From assembly GCF_012927045.1 (NCBI RefSeq), contig NZ_JABBFW010000026.1, forward strand, positions 17,680 through 81,679: a DNA stretch of 64,000 nucleotides, given 5' to 3'. The notes beneath the pieces are model-generated. The model worked only from the letters and a program-made list of their open reading frames with translations, did not search any database and was not told the DNA's origin. A program made the position numbers and the translations under genes. This document shows, one piece after another, positions 1 through 7,902 of the stretch (positions are counted from its first letter, which is position 1; every line of letters starts with the position of its first letter). This DNA is from Azohydromonas caseinilytica. GTDB taxonomy: Bacteria > Pseudomonadota > Gammaproteobacteria > Burkholderiales > Burkholderiaceae_C.

Positions 1-287
1 AGGCGCCGTCCATGGCCTGGGTGGTGATCGGCGGCCTGGGCTCCGGGGCCTGCCTGGCGCTGTCGCTGGCTTTCCTGAGCCTGCGCGTGCACAACGCCTC
101 GCAGACGGCCTCGCTCTCGGGCATGGCGCAGTCGGTGGGTTACAGCCTGGCGGCGCTGGGCCCCGTGGGCTTTGGCCTGCTGCACGACGCCAGCGCGGGC
201 TGGCAGCTGCCGCTGGTCGTGATGTGGGTGCTGATCGGGCTGCAGTGCTGGCTGGGCCTGCTGGCCGGCCGGGCGCGCCGGATCTGA
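1..287 (+). CDS. MFS transporter, C-terminal fragment (cut by window start)
   Basis: This is the 3' end of a membrane transporter gene; reading starts at base 3 in frame and stops with TGA at 285-287. The visible 94 or so residues contain two strongly hydrophobic segments with Gly/Ala-rich helix faces and a short basic C-terminus (GRARRI). A Ser/Gln-rich stretch (NASQTASLSGMAQSVGY) resembles the eleventh-helix region of CynX/NimT-type major facilitator proteins. That subfamily placement is inference from general resemblance, and the substrate cannot be told from this fragment. The gene converges on the lipoprotein gene at 359-1168. Confidence 0.7.
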   Translation, partial: APSMAWVVIGGLGSGACLALSLAFLSLRVHNASQTASLSGMAQSVGYSLAALGPVGFGLLHDASAGWQLPLVVMWVLIGLQCWLGLLAGRARRI

Positions 288-317
288 GCGAGGCCGCGGC
301 CCGCCGCAGCCTATGGC

Positions 318-351
318 GCCGGGCGGCGGGGCCTTGCCCGCGCCGCCCGGC
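318..351. terminator. GC-rich hairpin between convergent genes
   Basis: A perfect 11-bp inverted repeat (318-328 with 341-351) lies between the MFS tail and the lipoprotein gene that converges on it. No T-run follows on either strand, so it is at best a weak intrinsic terminator. Confidence 0.35.
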
Positions 352-358
352 CCGGGGC

Positions 359-1168
359 TCAGTGCCTGTAGAACGGTGCCCGGCTGGGCGGGCCGTCCGC
401 CCAGCGCTGCGGAGCGGGGAAGGATTTCTTCTTCATGCCCGCAAGCTCCACCGAAATGGCGTCATGGAAGCCGTAGGTGGCGAAGCGGTTGTCGCCAAAG
501 GTCGTGGCGCCGAGTTTCAGGATATAGACGCCGGTCTTGGGCGCGGTCCATTCCCAGGCGGTCCAGTCCGAGGATTGGGTATACGGCACCGAATTGTGGT
601 CGCCCGGATTGCCGTTGCCTGAAAACTCGATCCAGGGCGTGGCCAGCAGATTCTTGCCGGACGCGTTGTAGACCTTCACCCACACCGTGTCCTGGGCCGC
701 AAAATCGCCGTTGTAATAGAACGAAGACCCGGTGATGGAGTCGCCCTTTTGCAGCAGCACTTTCTGGCTGGCGGTGATGTCATAGGTGCCCTGGCCGTCG
801 AACCATTCGTTGCCGGTACCCACGCGCAGGAAATACTGTCCATCGACCGGGAGCCGCGTGGCGCCCTGGAACATCCACGAGCTCACGACGGTGACCGTGC
901 CCGCGGGGCGGATATTGGGCTGGAAGAGGCTGGAATATCCCTTGTCAATGTCCACGTCCCAGCCGGTGGTGGTGCCGGTTTCGAAACTGCCGTTTTCTAT
1001 GCTGCGATTGCTGATGCCGTTGCTTTTGGCACTGCCGGCGGCCGAGGCCGTTTCCGTTGCGCTTTGAGACGCCTCCAGGGTATTTTCGTTGGCTCCATCG
1101 CTGCCGCCGCCACCGCAGCCATACAGGGCCAGTGAGGCCAATGCCGTCACGAGAAACGCGCGTTTCAT
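359..1168 (-). CDS. exported lipoprotein of unknown function
   Basis: A 269-residue protein starting at ATG 1166-1168, preceded by AAGGA on the minus strand. The N-terminus is a lipoprotein signal: basic MKR, a hydrophobic core and a lipobox ending LYGC, followed by a Gly-rich linker. After a low-complexity Ser/Ala/Thr tether (to about residue 60) comes a single domain with an NGSFETG...GWD opening. Such openings are common in jelly-roll, carbohydrate-binding-like modules. It has many aromatic residues and no visible catalytic motif. The gene lies 43 bp behind the BTAD regulator on the same strand and may be co-transcribed. Membrane anchoring is well supported; sugar binding is only an inference from the fold-like pattern. 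Confidence 0.75.
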   Translation of the reverse strand: MKRAFLVTALASLALYGCGGGGSDGANENTLEASQSATETASAAGSAKSNGISNRSIENGSFETGTTTGWDVDIDKGYSSLFQPNIRPAGTVTVVSSWMFQGATRLPVDGQYFLRVGTGNEWFDGQGTYDITASQKVLLQKGDSITGSSFYYNGDFAAQDTVWVKVYNASGKNLLATPWIEFSGNGNPGDHNSVPYTQSSDWTAWEWTAPKTGVYILKLGATTFGDNRFATYGFHDAISVELAGMKKKSFPAPQRWADGPPSRAPFYRH

Positions 1169-1211
1169 CTCGATTTTTCCTTTCGCAAATCCCCTCGCCG
1201 GGGGCGGAGCA

Positions 1212-3269
1212 CTATTGGCCCGTGCGGGAAGGCGGCACCACCCCCGAAATCGGTTGGGGAATTTGCGCCGGGCCCGAGGGTTCCAGGCCCAGGGCGCCCG
1301 AGGCCGTGCGCAGCAGCGCCGCCATGTCGTCGGCGAGGCGGAACGCGGCCAGCAGGTCGCCGATGCCGTAGCCCGGCACCCGCTGCTGGATCGAGGCCGC
1401 CACGGCGCGCGCCTTGTCCTGCCGGCCGGCCAGCGCCAGGCAGTGCGCGGCGATGGCCAGGATGTGCACATGCGCATTGGGCCGCGCCGCGGCCTGCAGC
1501 GCCGAGTCGGCCGCCTCGTCATGGCGGCCCAGGCGCATCAGCGCCAGCGCGCGCGAGGCCAGCATGCCGAACAGCAGCGGGTCGAAGGGGCTGAGCCGGC
1601 GCGAGAGGTCCGCGGCGCGGATCGCGGCTTGCGGGTCGCCGGACTGGGCATGCACGAAGGCCTGCGTGTAGTGGCCGAGCGCGAAGTTGGGGCTCAGCTC
1701 GGTGGAGGCGTCCAGCGCCACCAGCGACTCGTCGAGCTGCCCGCGCAACCACAGCGCCCGGCCCAGCGCCCAGTGGGCGGCCGGGTCGCGGTCGTCGGCC
1801 AGCAGCGCCTGCGCGGCCGTGCGGTAGGCCAGCTCCACCTCGGTGTCGCGCGGGCCCCAGCCCAGGAAGGCATTCTGGAAATGCGTGAACGACAGCCCGG
1901 CCCAGGGCCGCGCGAAGCCCGGGTCCAGCCGCACCGCGGTTTCGAAGAAGTGCCGCGCCTGCTCGTTGTGCGCGCGGTCGAAGCGGTACGCGTGCCACAG
2001 GCCGCGGTGGTGCGCCTCCCAGGCATCGAGCGAGTCCGGGGCCTTGAGGATGGCGCGGTTGCGCTCGGCCACCTCGATCTGCCCGGCCACCGAGGCGACG
2101 ATGCGGTCGCCGATCTCGTCGAGCACGCGCAGCGCCTCGTCGAGCCGGCTGGTGAGCAGGTCGGCCCACACGACGCGCGCGCTGCGCGTCTCGGCCAGCT
2201 GCACCGCCACCGTGACCCGGCTGCCCTGGCGCCGCAGGTGGCCGCTGACCGTGTAGTCCACGTCCAGCGCGCGGCCGGCCTCGCCCGCGCCCAGGTGCTG
2301 CCGGTCCAGCGCGAACACCGTGCCCGGCGCGATCACGAACAGGCTGCGCAGCTTGGCCAGGCGGGTGATGACGTCGTAGGCCAGTCCGTCGGCCAGCCCG
2401 CCGCGGGCCGCGACGCCGGGTGCGTGGTCGCTGAAGGGCATCACGGCGATGGAGGCGCGCCGCGGCGGTGCCGCCGCCACCGGCTCGGCCGCGGACGCGA
2501 TGACCAGGACCGGCGCGGCCTGGCGCTCCTTGGCGGCGCGCCAGGCGCGCCCCAGCGGCGTCCAGTCCTGCCCCTCGGCCTCGAACATCCGCGCCGTGGC
2601 GGCCAGGTGCTCATCGCCCTCGCGCAGCCGGCCGCGCCGGGCCAGGGCGTCCAGCAGCGCCTCGTGGGCGCGGCGGTCGAAGGGCGCCAGCCGCAGCCAC
2701 TGCTCCAGGCTGGCGAGGGCGGCGTCGGAGCCCGGCGCCAGGGCGTGCGCCAAGTGCTCCAGGATCGCCACCCGCGCGGCGCGGAACTGCCGGCGCTGGC
2801 CCAGCAGCCAGGCGCTCCACGGTGCGCTGCGCTCGATGTCGAGGTCCTGCAGGAATTCGCCCTCGAAGCGCGCTGCCAGCGCGTGCAGGTGGGCGGGTTC
2901 CAGCATCGCCAGGCCGGACTGGACGGCGGCCTGCACCTGCAGCGCATCGACCTGCGCGCCGGCCAGGTCCAGCCGCACCGTGTCGGCGTCGGCCACCACG
3001 CGCGCCCGGCCGGCGCTGTCGAGCACCGCGCGCGCCTTGCTCAGGCACCAGCGCAGCTCGCCGCGCGGGTCGTTGGGCAGGTCCCACAGCAGCTCGCACA
3101 GGTGGCTGCGCGCCACCGGGCGGGCCGCCAGCGCCAGGTAGGCCAGCAGCGCGCGCACCTTGCGCGAGGGCGGCAGGGCCACCGGCGCCCCGCCGCGGTG
3201 GACGGCCAGCGCCCCGAGCAGCCGGATGCGCAATGCCGGGACCGAACCGTCGCCAGATTCCACGTCCAT
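1212..3269 (-). CDS. BTAD/SARP-type transcriptional regulator with TolB-like and TPR domains
   Basis: The N-terminus (about residues 10-100) is a winged-helix domain of the SARP/OmpR kind (RIRLLGALAVHRGG, then LLAYLALAARP and LCELLW). A helical bacterial transcriptional-activator (BTAD) region follows to about residue 245. The middle (about 275-385) matches the TolB-like N-terminal domain seen in CadC/adenylate-cyclase-type regulators (SIAVMPFSD, LADGLAYDVITRL, DYTVSGHLRRQG). The rest is TPR-like helices. No cyclase domain is present. The chosen ATG at 3269 has GGGAG upstream at a somewhat long spacing; an ATG at 3338 would add 23 residues with no ribosome site. It is divergent from the methyltransferase at 3376 and probably co-transcribed with the lipoprotein gene. 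The effector is unknown. Confidence 0.8.
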   Translation of the reverse strand: MDVESGDGSVPALRIRLLGALAVHRGGAPVALPPSRKVRALLAYLALAARPVARSHLCELLWDLPNDPRGELRWCLSKARAVLDSAGRARVVADADTVRLDLAGAQVDALQVQAAVQSGLAMLEPAHLHALAARFEGEFLQDLDIERSAPWSAWLLGQRRQFRAARVAILEHLAHALAPGSDAALASLEQWLRLAPFDRRAHEALLDALARRGRLREGDEHLAATARMFEAEGQDWTPLGRAWRAAKERQAAPVLVIASAAEPVAAAPPRRASIAVMPFSDHAPGVAARGGLADGLAYDVITRLAKLRSLFVIAPGTVFALDRQHLGAGEAGRALDVDYTVSGHLRRQGSRVTVAVQLAETRSARVVWADLLTSRLDEALRVLDEIGDRIVASVAGQIEVAERNRAILKAPDSLDAWEAHHRGLWHAYRFDRAHNEQARHFFETAVRLDPGFARPWAGLSFTHFQNAFLGWGPRDTEVELAYRTAAQALLADDRDPAAHWALGRALWLRGQLDESLVALDASTELSPNFALGHYTQAFVHAQSGDPQAAIRAADLSRRLSPFDPLLFGMLASRALALMRLGRHDEAADSALQAAARPNAHVHILAIAAHCLALAGRQDKARAVAASIQQRVPGYGIGDLLAAFRLADDMAALLRTASGALGLEPSGPAQIPQPISGVVPPSRTGQ

Positions 3270-3375
3270 TTCCACGCCCGCTCCCACGCGGCCTTCCACG
3301 GCCGGGCCGGACAGTGGCCTTCGGCGGCAGCGGCCCATGCGCCGCCGGTCGCGTCAAGCCAACGGAGTTCCTGCC

Positions 3376-4224
3376 ATGAATGCATTGTCCGCCTCTGCCC
3401 CGTCCCCCTTCCCCGTCCCGACCCCGGACCTGGCCGCCGTCAAGGCGCGCCAGCTCGCGGCCTGGTCCTCGGGCGACTACGCCGTCGTCGGCACCACGCT
3501 GCAGATCGTGGGCGAGACCCTGTGCGAAGCCCTGGACCTGCGCTCGGGCGAGCGCGTGCTCGACATCGCCGCCGGCAACGGCAACGCCTCGCTGGCCGCG
3601 GCGCGGCGCTGGTGCGCCGTGACCTCCACCGACTACGTGCCGGCGCTGCTGGAGCGCGGCCGGGCGCGCGCGGCGGCCGAGGGGCTGGACCTGGAGTTCC
3701 GCGAGGCCGATGCCGAGGCCCTGCCCTTCGACGACGCCAGCTTCGATGCCGTCGTCTCCACCTTCGGCGCGATGTTCGCGCCCGACGCGCCGCGCGTGGC
3801 CGCCGAGATGCTGCGGGTGTGCCGCCCGGGCGGGCGCATCGGCCTGGCCAACTGGACGCCGCAGGGCTTCATCGGCCAGATGTTCAAGACCATCGGCCGC
3901 CACGTGCCGCCGCCGCCCGGCGTGAGCTCGCCGGCGCTGTGGGGCACGCGCGAGCGCATCGACGAGCTGTTCGGCGCCCAGGCCTCAAGGATCGAGGCCG
4001 CGCCGCGCCACTTCGCGTTCCGCTACCGCTCGCCGCTGCACATGCTGCAGGTGTTCCGCGGCTTCTACGGCCCGGTGCTCAAGGCCTTCGCCGCGCTGGA
4101 CGCCGCGGGGCAGACCGCCCTGGCCAACGACCTGCTCGACCTCTACGGCCGCTTCAACCGTGCCGGGGACGGCTCGCTGGTGGCGCCCAGCGAGTACCTG
4201 GAGATCGTGATCACGCGGCGCTGA
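3376..4224 (+). CDS. class I SAM-dependent methyltransferase (UbiE/Methyltransf_11-like)
   Basis: A 282-residue soluble protein. The SAM-binding motif I is clear at about residues 60-75 (VLDIAAGNGNASLAA). It is followed by an acidic residue pair region (STDYVPALLERGR), the motif II/III area (ADAEALPFDDASFD, residues about 112-125) and LRVCRPGGRIGLANW. This is the standard class I methyltransferase order. GGAG eight bases before the ATG fixes the start. The gene is divergent from the BTAD regulator with 106 bp between them, so the regulator may act on it. The methyl acceptor cannot be inferred; a quinone or lipid-like small molecule is possible from the family but not shown. Confidence 0.85.
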   Translation: MNALSASAPSPFPVPTPDLAAVKARQLAAWSSGDYAVVGTTLQIVGETLCEALDLRSGERVLDIAAGNGNASLAAARRWCAVTSTDYVPALLERGRARAAAEGLDLEFREADAEALPFDDASFDAVVSTFGAMFAPDAPRVAAEMLRVCRPGGRIGLANWTPQGFIGQMFKTIGRHVPPPPGVSSPALWGTRERIDELFGAQASRIEAAPRHFAFRYRSPLHMLQVFRGFYGPVLKAFAALDAAGQTALANDLLDLYGRFNRAGDGSLVAPSEYLEIVITRR

Positions 4225-4433
4225 GCCGGCCGGCGCGGCGCGCGCCCGTCAGCGGGCAAGGGGGTCGGGGCGGGCATAATTTTCCGGCCGAAGATGTCGT
4301 GCCGGCACCAGCGCCGCGCCCGGGCCGATGGCCGAGGAGGGCGGTTTGAACACGGGTTGCACCCAGCCCTGCCGTGGAACCGTGCCGTGGTGGAGGCGGT
4401 GCCTCTGCCGAGCACCTTCCCTTGTCCCCGTCC

Positions 4434-6206
4434 ATGTCGCCCGCCAGTCCGTCCGCCCGCACGGCCCCGCCCATTCCATTCCTGCCGTTGCGCCTCCCGC
4501 TGAGCCGCCTGGTGCTGCTGGCCGCCATGCTGGTGCTGCTGGTCGTCTGGGGCACCGTGGGCGCGCTGCTGTGGATCAAGTGGAGCGATGCCGTCGAGGC
4601 CGAGGTCCGGCAGAACGCCAACCTCGCGCGCACCCTGCAGGAGCAGACGCTGCGCGCGATCACGGCGGCCGACCAGGCCATGCTGCGGCTGCGCGAGGCC
4701 GTGCGCACCGGCGAGTTCGAGCCCCTGGACCTGTCGCGCTTTGCCAACGAGACGGGCCTGGCGCCGGACATCCTGGTGCAGCTGTCGCTGGTGGGGGCGG
4801 ACGCGCGCTTCATCGGCTCCAACCTGGACCGCACCGCCGGCAAGACCGGGCGCGTGGACCTGAGCGAGCGCGAGCACATCCGCGTGCACCTGTACCCGGG
4901 CAGCGTGCCGCAGGCCGCCGCGGGCGTGGGGGAGAGCGGGCTCTTCATCGGCAAGCCGGTGCTGGGCCGGGTCTCCGGGCGCTGGACGATCCAGCTGTCG
5001 CGGCGCATCGACGGCACGGACGGCCGGCCCCTGGGCGTGGTCGTAGCCTCGGTGGACCCGGGCTACTTCGAGGCCGTGTACGGCGGCGTGGAGCTGGGCG
5101 GGCAGGGCGCGGTGTCGCTGGTCGGCCGTGACGGCGTGGTGCGCGCGCGCGTGGTCGGCGGCGTCGCCATGGGCACGGGCCGGCAGCTGATCAGCGAGTC
5201 CGCCGGCGGCTGGTACGTGCAGGCCGACGCCAACCACGACATCCTCACCAGCTCGCTCGACGGCATCGAGCGCATCACCGCGTTTCGCCGCATCCCGGGG
5301 CTGCCGCTGCACATTGCCGTGGCCACGGCCACCGACGAGGCGCTGTCGCAATGGCGGCAGACGCGCACCGTGGTGCTGGGCGTGACGCTGCTGTTCAGCG
5401 TGACGCTGCTGGCCGCGGCCTGGAGCTTCGTCGCCGGCATCCGCCGCCTGGAGCACACCAACGAGGCGCTGCGCGCGAGCGAGGCGCAGGCGCACTCGGC
5501 CAGCCGCGCCAAGAGCGCGTTCCTGGCCCACATGAGCCACGAGTTCCGCACGCCGCTCAACGCCGTCATCGGCCTGAGCCAGCTGCTGCAGCGCCAGGCG
5601 CTTCCCGAGACGGCCCGGCAGTTCGTGGGCCACATCCACCAGGCCGGCGAGCAGCTGCTGGCCCTGACCAACGACGTGCTGGACCTGTCGCGCATCGAGG
5701 CCGGCGAGATGCTGCTGGAGCAGCTGCCTTTCGAGCTGGCGCCGCTGCTGGAGGCGGTTCGGGTGCTGGTGCAACCACAGGCCGACGCCAAGGGCCTGCG
5801 GCTGCAGGTGGAGACCGCGCCGGAGCTGCCCGCCGCGCTGGTGGGCGACGCGCTGCGCCTGAAGCAGGTGCTGATCAACCTCATGGGCAATGCCGTGAAG
5901 TTCACGCCGGCGGGCAGCGTGAGCTTGCAGGTCCATGAAGTTGAGCGCTCATCCCGGACGGTGCGGCTGCGCTTCGACGTGATCGATACCGGCATCGGCA
6001 TAGCGCCGCAGCAGCAGGCGCGCATCTTCGAGCCCTTCACGCAGGCCGACAGTTCCACCACGCGCCGCTACGGCGGCAGCGGGCTGGGCCTGTCCATCGT
6101 GCGGCGGCTGGTCGCGATGATGGACGGGCAGCTCGGCGTCCAGAGCACGCCCGGGCAAGGCAGCAGGTTCAGCGTGACCCTGAGCCTGGGCGTGCCGAGC
6201 GCCTGA
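4434..6206 (+). CDS. orphan membrane sensor histidine kinase
   Basis: A 590-residue kinase. It has a first transmembrane helix at about residues 23-45, a roughly 265-residue periplasmic region resembling a PDC/Cache sensor, and a second helix at about 312-337. A HisKA domain follows with the phospho-accepting His369 in [13 protein letters not shown]. The HATPase_c domain shows the N box ([11 protein letters not shown]), G1 (DTGIGI) and G2 ([11 protein letters not shown]). There is no receiver or HPt domain and no response regulator next to it, so its partner is encoded elsewhere. Earlier in-frame ATG 4374 is possible; 4434 puts the membrane helix at the usual place. The ligand is unknown. Confidence 0.87.
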   Translation: MSPASPSARTAPPIPFLPLRLPLSRLVLLAAMLVLLVVWGTVGALLWIKWSDAVEAEVRQNANLARTLQEQTLRAITAADQAMLRLREAVRTGEFEPLDLSRFANETGLAPDILVQLSLVGADARFIGSNLDRTAGKTGRVDLSEREHIRVHLYPGSVPQAAAGVGESGLFIGKPVLGRVSGRWTIQLSRRIDGTDGRPLGVVVASVDPGYFEAVYGGVELGGQGAVSLVGRDGVVRARVVGGVAMGTGRQLISESAGGWYVQADANHDILTSSLDGIERITAFRRIPGLPLHIAVATATDEALSQWRQTRTVVLGVTLLFSVTLLAAAWSFVAGIRRLEHTNEALRASEAQAHSASRAKSAFLAHMSHEFRTPLNAVIGLSQLLQRQALPETARQFVGHIHQAGEQLLALTNDVLDLSRIEAGEMLLEQLPFELAPLLEAVRVLVQPQADAKGLRLQVETAPELPAALVGDALRLKQVLINLMGNAVKFTPAGSVSLQVHEVERSSRTVRLRFDVIDTGIGIAPQQQARIFEPFTQADSSTTRRYGGSGLGLSIVRRLVAMMDGQLGVQSTPGQGSRFSVTLSLGVPSA

Positions 6207-6239
6207 AGCGCCTGGAGCGCCCGGGCGGCCGTGCCCGGC

Positions 6240-6905
6240 CTAGTGGCCGACGTGGCCGGACAGCTGTTCGGCCAGTTCCCAGGCCGACACGCTGTCGGGC
6301 GGCGGCTCGCTGGTCAGCAGCACGCCCAGCCGCGCCACCAGCGTCATGACCTTGAGCTCGCCCAGGCCCATGCCCAGCACCAGGGCGGCGACGCTGATGC
6401 CCGGGACGTCGGCGTCGAACTCGGTCGCGGCCGAGGGCGGCAGGAAGCAGCCGATGTCGTAGCGCCCGGGCGTTTCCTCGCTGGGCGCGGCCACGTAGCG
6501 CACGTCCTGGAACTGCACCTCGGTGCCGGCGAAGTCCATGCTGCTGAACTCGGCCAGCACCTCCCTGGGCACCGGCGGCTTGAAGGCGCTCACGAGCAGG
6601 TCCGCGGGCAGGGCCGGCGCGGTGCCCGTCAGCGCCAGCACCGCCTCCATGCCCTGCGGATCGCCGTGGCAGGTGACGGCCAGCCGCACCGCGGCGCCGT
6701 CCTGCATCGGCGTGTTGTCGATCTCCACGCTCAGGCGCTCGTCGAAGGCCGCGGCGGCCTCGGCCAGGACATCGACCGCGTGGCTGACCGCCGCGATGGC
6801 CTCCTCCCAGTCGGGGGCGTCGGGATGGGACAGGGCCGGCGCTCTCAACAGGTCGGCGTGCGCCAGGACGGCCTGCCAGAAGTCGGCCGCTTTGTCGGGA
6901 TTCAT
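6240..6905 (-). CDS. hypothetical protein
   Basis: A 221-residue acidic protein with no signal peptide or transmembrane segment and no recognised domain. Start chosen at ATG 6905 (MNPDKAADFW), about ten bases after a GTGAG; an ATG seven codons upstream is possible. The sequence alternates amphipathic helices (EEAIAAVSHAVDVLAEAAAAF) and strand-like stretches, and ends with a helix-rich region. Codon use matches the neighbours and the protein looks globular, so it is probably a real gene. It converges on the histidine kinase with 33 bp between stops. I do not recognise the family. Confidence 0.65.
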   Translation of the reverse strand: MNPDKAADFWQAVLAHADLLRAPALSHPDAPDWEEAIAAVSHAVDVLAEAAAAFDERLSVEIDNTPMQDGAAVRLAVTCHGDPQGMEAVLALTGTAPALPADLLVSAFKPPVPREVLAEFSSMDFAGTEVQFQDVRYVAAPSEETPGRYDIGCFLPPSAATEFDADVPGISVAALVLGMGLGELKVMTLVARLGVLLTSEPPPDSVSAWELAEQLSGHVGH

Positions 6906-7334
6906 GGGGGTTCTCACTTCATGCACCGGTTCCGCCCGGTTTCAGCGCGGCAGGATAAGCGCCCCGTGGACGCCGCCCCGGCAGTCAGGACTGCGCGTCC
7001 CCCAGCCGCTGCAGCGCCTCGACCCCGATGGGCGGACGCGATCACCACGGCACCACGCAAGACCGCCGGGCCAGGGTGCCGGCCATGCGTTGCGCCTGCA
7101 ACCGCCCGCTGCGATGCGGGCCCGGTCCGTGGTGGAAAGAGGCGCCGCCTTGCCGCGGCAATCGTGTCTCGCCCACGCCGCCCCGTGCGCCTTACGTGAC
7201 TTCTGCAATACCGCCGGCAGGGACATGGAACGACAATTGCTGCACCGCAGCATTCCGGTGGTTTTCTGTGCCCACGAAGCACTCGGGCCGGTCAGCCTGA
7301 CCACGACGCATCATCCCAACCAGGGGCGCACACC
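6906..7334. other. intergenic region without a convincing gene
   Basis: This 429-bp stretch separates the hypothetical gene at 6240-6905 from the small gene at 7335. Open frames exist on both strands but have Arg/Pro/Cys-rich compositions typical of GC-rich non-coding frames. It must carry the promoters of both flanking genes; no clean operator or terminator was seen. Confidence 0.4.
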
Positions 7335-7535
7335 ATGCACGCCAGCACTTTCTCGCTTTCGAACCAGATGGGCCCTCCGCCGGAGTACGAGGCGGCCATG
7401 GCTGACATCGAGCGCCGGGCGGTGGCCGGCGAGCTGACGCTGGCGCAGGCCAAGCGGGAGATCTTCGCGCTGCGCGAGCGCTACGCGCCCGAGCCCGGCG
7501 TGGTGACGCGGTGGGCGGCGCATTCGCAGGCTTGA
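7335..7535 (+). CDS. small hypothetical protein
   Basis: A 66-residue protein beginning at ATG 7335 with AGGGG eight bases upstream. After a polar N-terminus it contains a helical segment (EYEAAMADIERRAVAGELTL) followed by AQAKREIFALRERYA. The pattern is of a small helical, possibly DNA- or protein-binding, polypeptide. No signal peptide, no cysteines and no recognised domain. It stands alone, 150 bp before the CRP-like site and riboswitch that belong to the protease gene. The helical content, normal codon use and ribosome site favour a real gene, but function is unknown. Confidence 0.5.
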   Translation: MHASTFSLSNQMGPPPEYEAAMADIERRAVAGELTLAQAKREIFALRERYAPEPGVVTRWAAHSQA

Positions 7536-7623
7536 AAGCGGCTCACGGCACGCCGTACGGCAAGCTTCAGAGTTTCGGCGGTATATCCGGGCGGCCGGCC
7601 CAAAAGGTAACTTGCCCGCCGCC

Positions 7624-7639
7624 CGTGATGGAGGTCACA
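7624..7639. promoter_or_regulatory. CRP/FNR-type operator candidate
   Basis: The sequence CGTGATGGAGGTCACA keeps the palindromic GTGA-N6-TCAC core of CRP-family sites. It lies upstream of the riboswitch, and an AT-rich TGTAAAAAAAT (7654-7664) sits about 20 bp further on, where a -10 element would be if the site were at about -41. One such core is expected by chance in a window of this size, so position is the main support. Confidence 0.45.
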
Positions 7640-7688
7640 TATGGCCGCGCCGGTGTAAAAAAATGCAGCGCCGGCGGGATTAAGGTAC

Positions 7689-7785
7689 GGCCGTCATTTA
7701 CCAGACAAGGGCAAACCTCTCGAAAGGGAGGGACGCAAAGTCTCCGGTCTACAGGGCTTCGGCCCCAGGATAGCGGGACTGCCAG
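7689..7785 (+). promoter_or_regulatory. cyclic-di-GMP-I (GEMM-I) riboswitch
   Basis: The aptamer core is nearly canonical: AGGGCAAACC (7708-7717), a GAAA-capped P2 hairpin, GGGACGCAAAG with TCTCCGG (tetraloop receptor side) at 7730-7747, a UUCG-capped P3 hairpin near 7754-7765, and GGATAGCGGGAC at 7768-7779. These are the conserved blocks of GEMM-I RNAs that bind cyclic-di-GMP. A P1 stem can form between GGCCGTC (7689-7695) and GACTGCC (7777-7783) with one mismatch; the exact P1 boundary is uncertain. It lies in the leader of the secreted protease gene at 7903. Confidence 0.93.
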
Positions 7786-7864
7786 AGCATTTGATTCGCG
7801 CGGCACGAATGTGCCGCGTGCTGGGCACGGCCGCCTGATGGGCGGAGCGCAGTTCTGCAGTCGT

Positions 7865-7898
7865 GTTTCCTGTGTGGGCCGAGGACCCAACAGGAAAC
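7865..7898 (+). promoter_or_regulatory. expression-platform hairpin masking the ribosome binding site
   Basis: GTTTCCTGT (7865-7873) pairs perfectly with ACAGGAAAC (7890-7898), and TGGG/CCCA extend the stem by four pairs after one bulged G. The 3' arm contains the AGGA Shine-Dalgarno (7892-7895) of the GTG start at 7903. No T-run follows, so translation rather than termination should be controlled. A separate perfect 8-bp hairpin (7799-7806 with 7811-7818) lies between aptamer and platform and could be part of the switch. Confidence 0.75.
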
Positions 7899-7902
7899 TA
7901 TC

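Noticed and set aside
1089..4349. Very long open frame (over 1000 codons) on the plus strand
   Set aside because: It lies antisense to the BTAD regulator, has Arg/Gly/Ala/His-rich shadow composition, and crosses the start of the methyltransferase in another frame. High GC leaves long open frames without coding.
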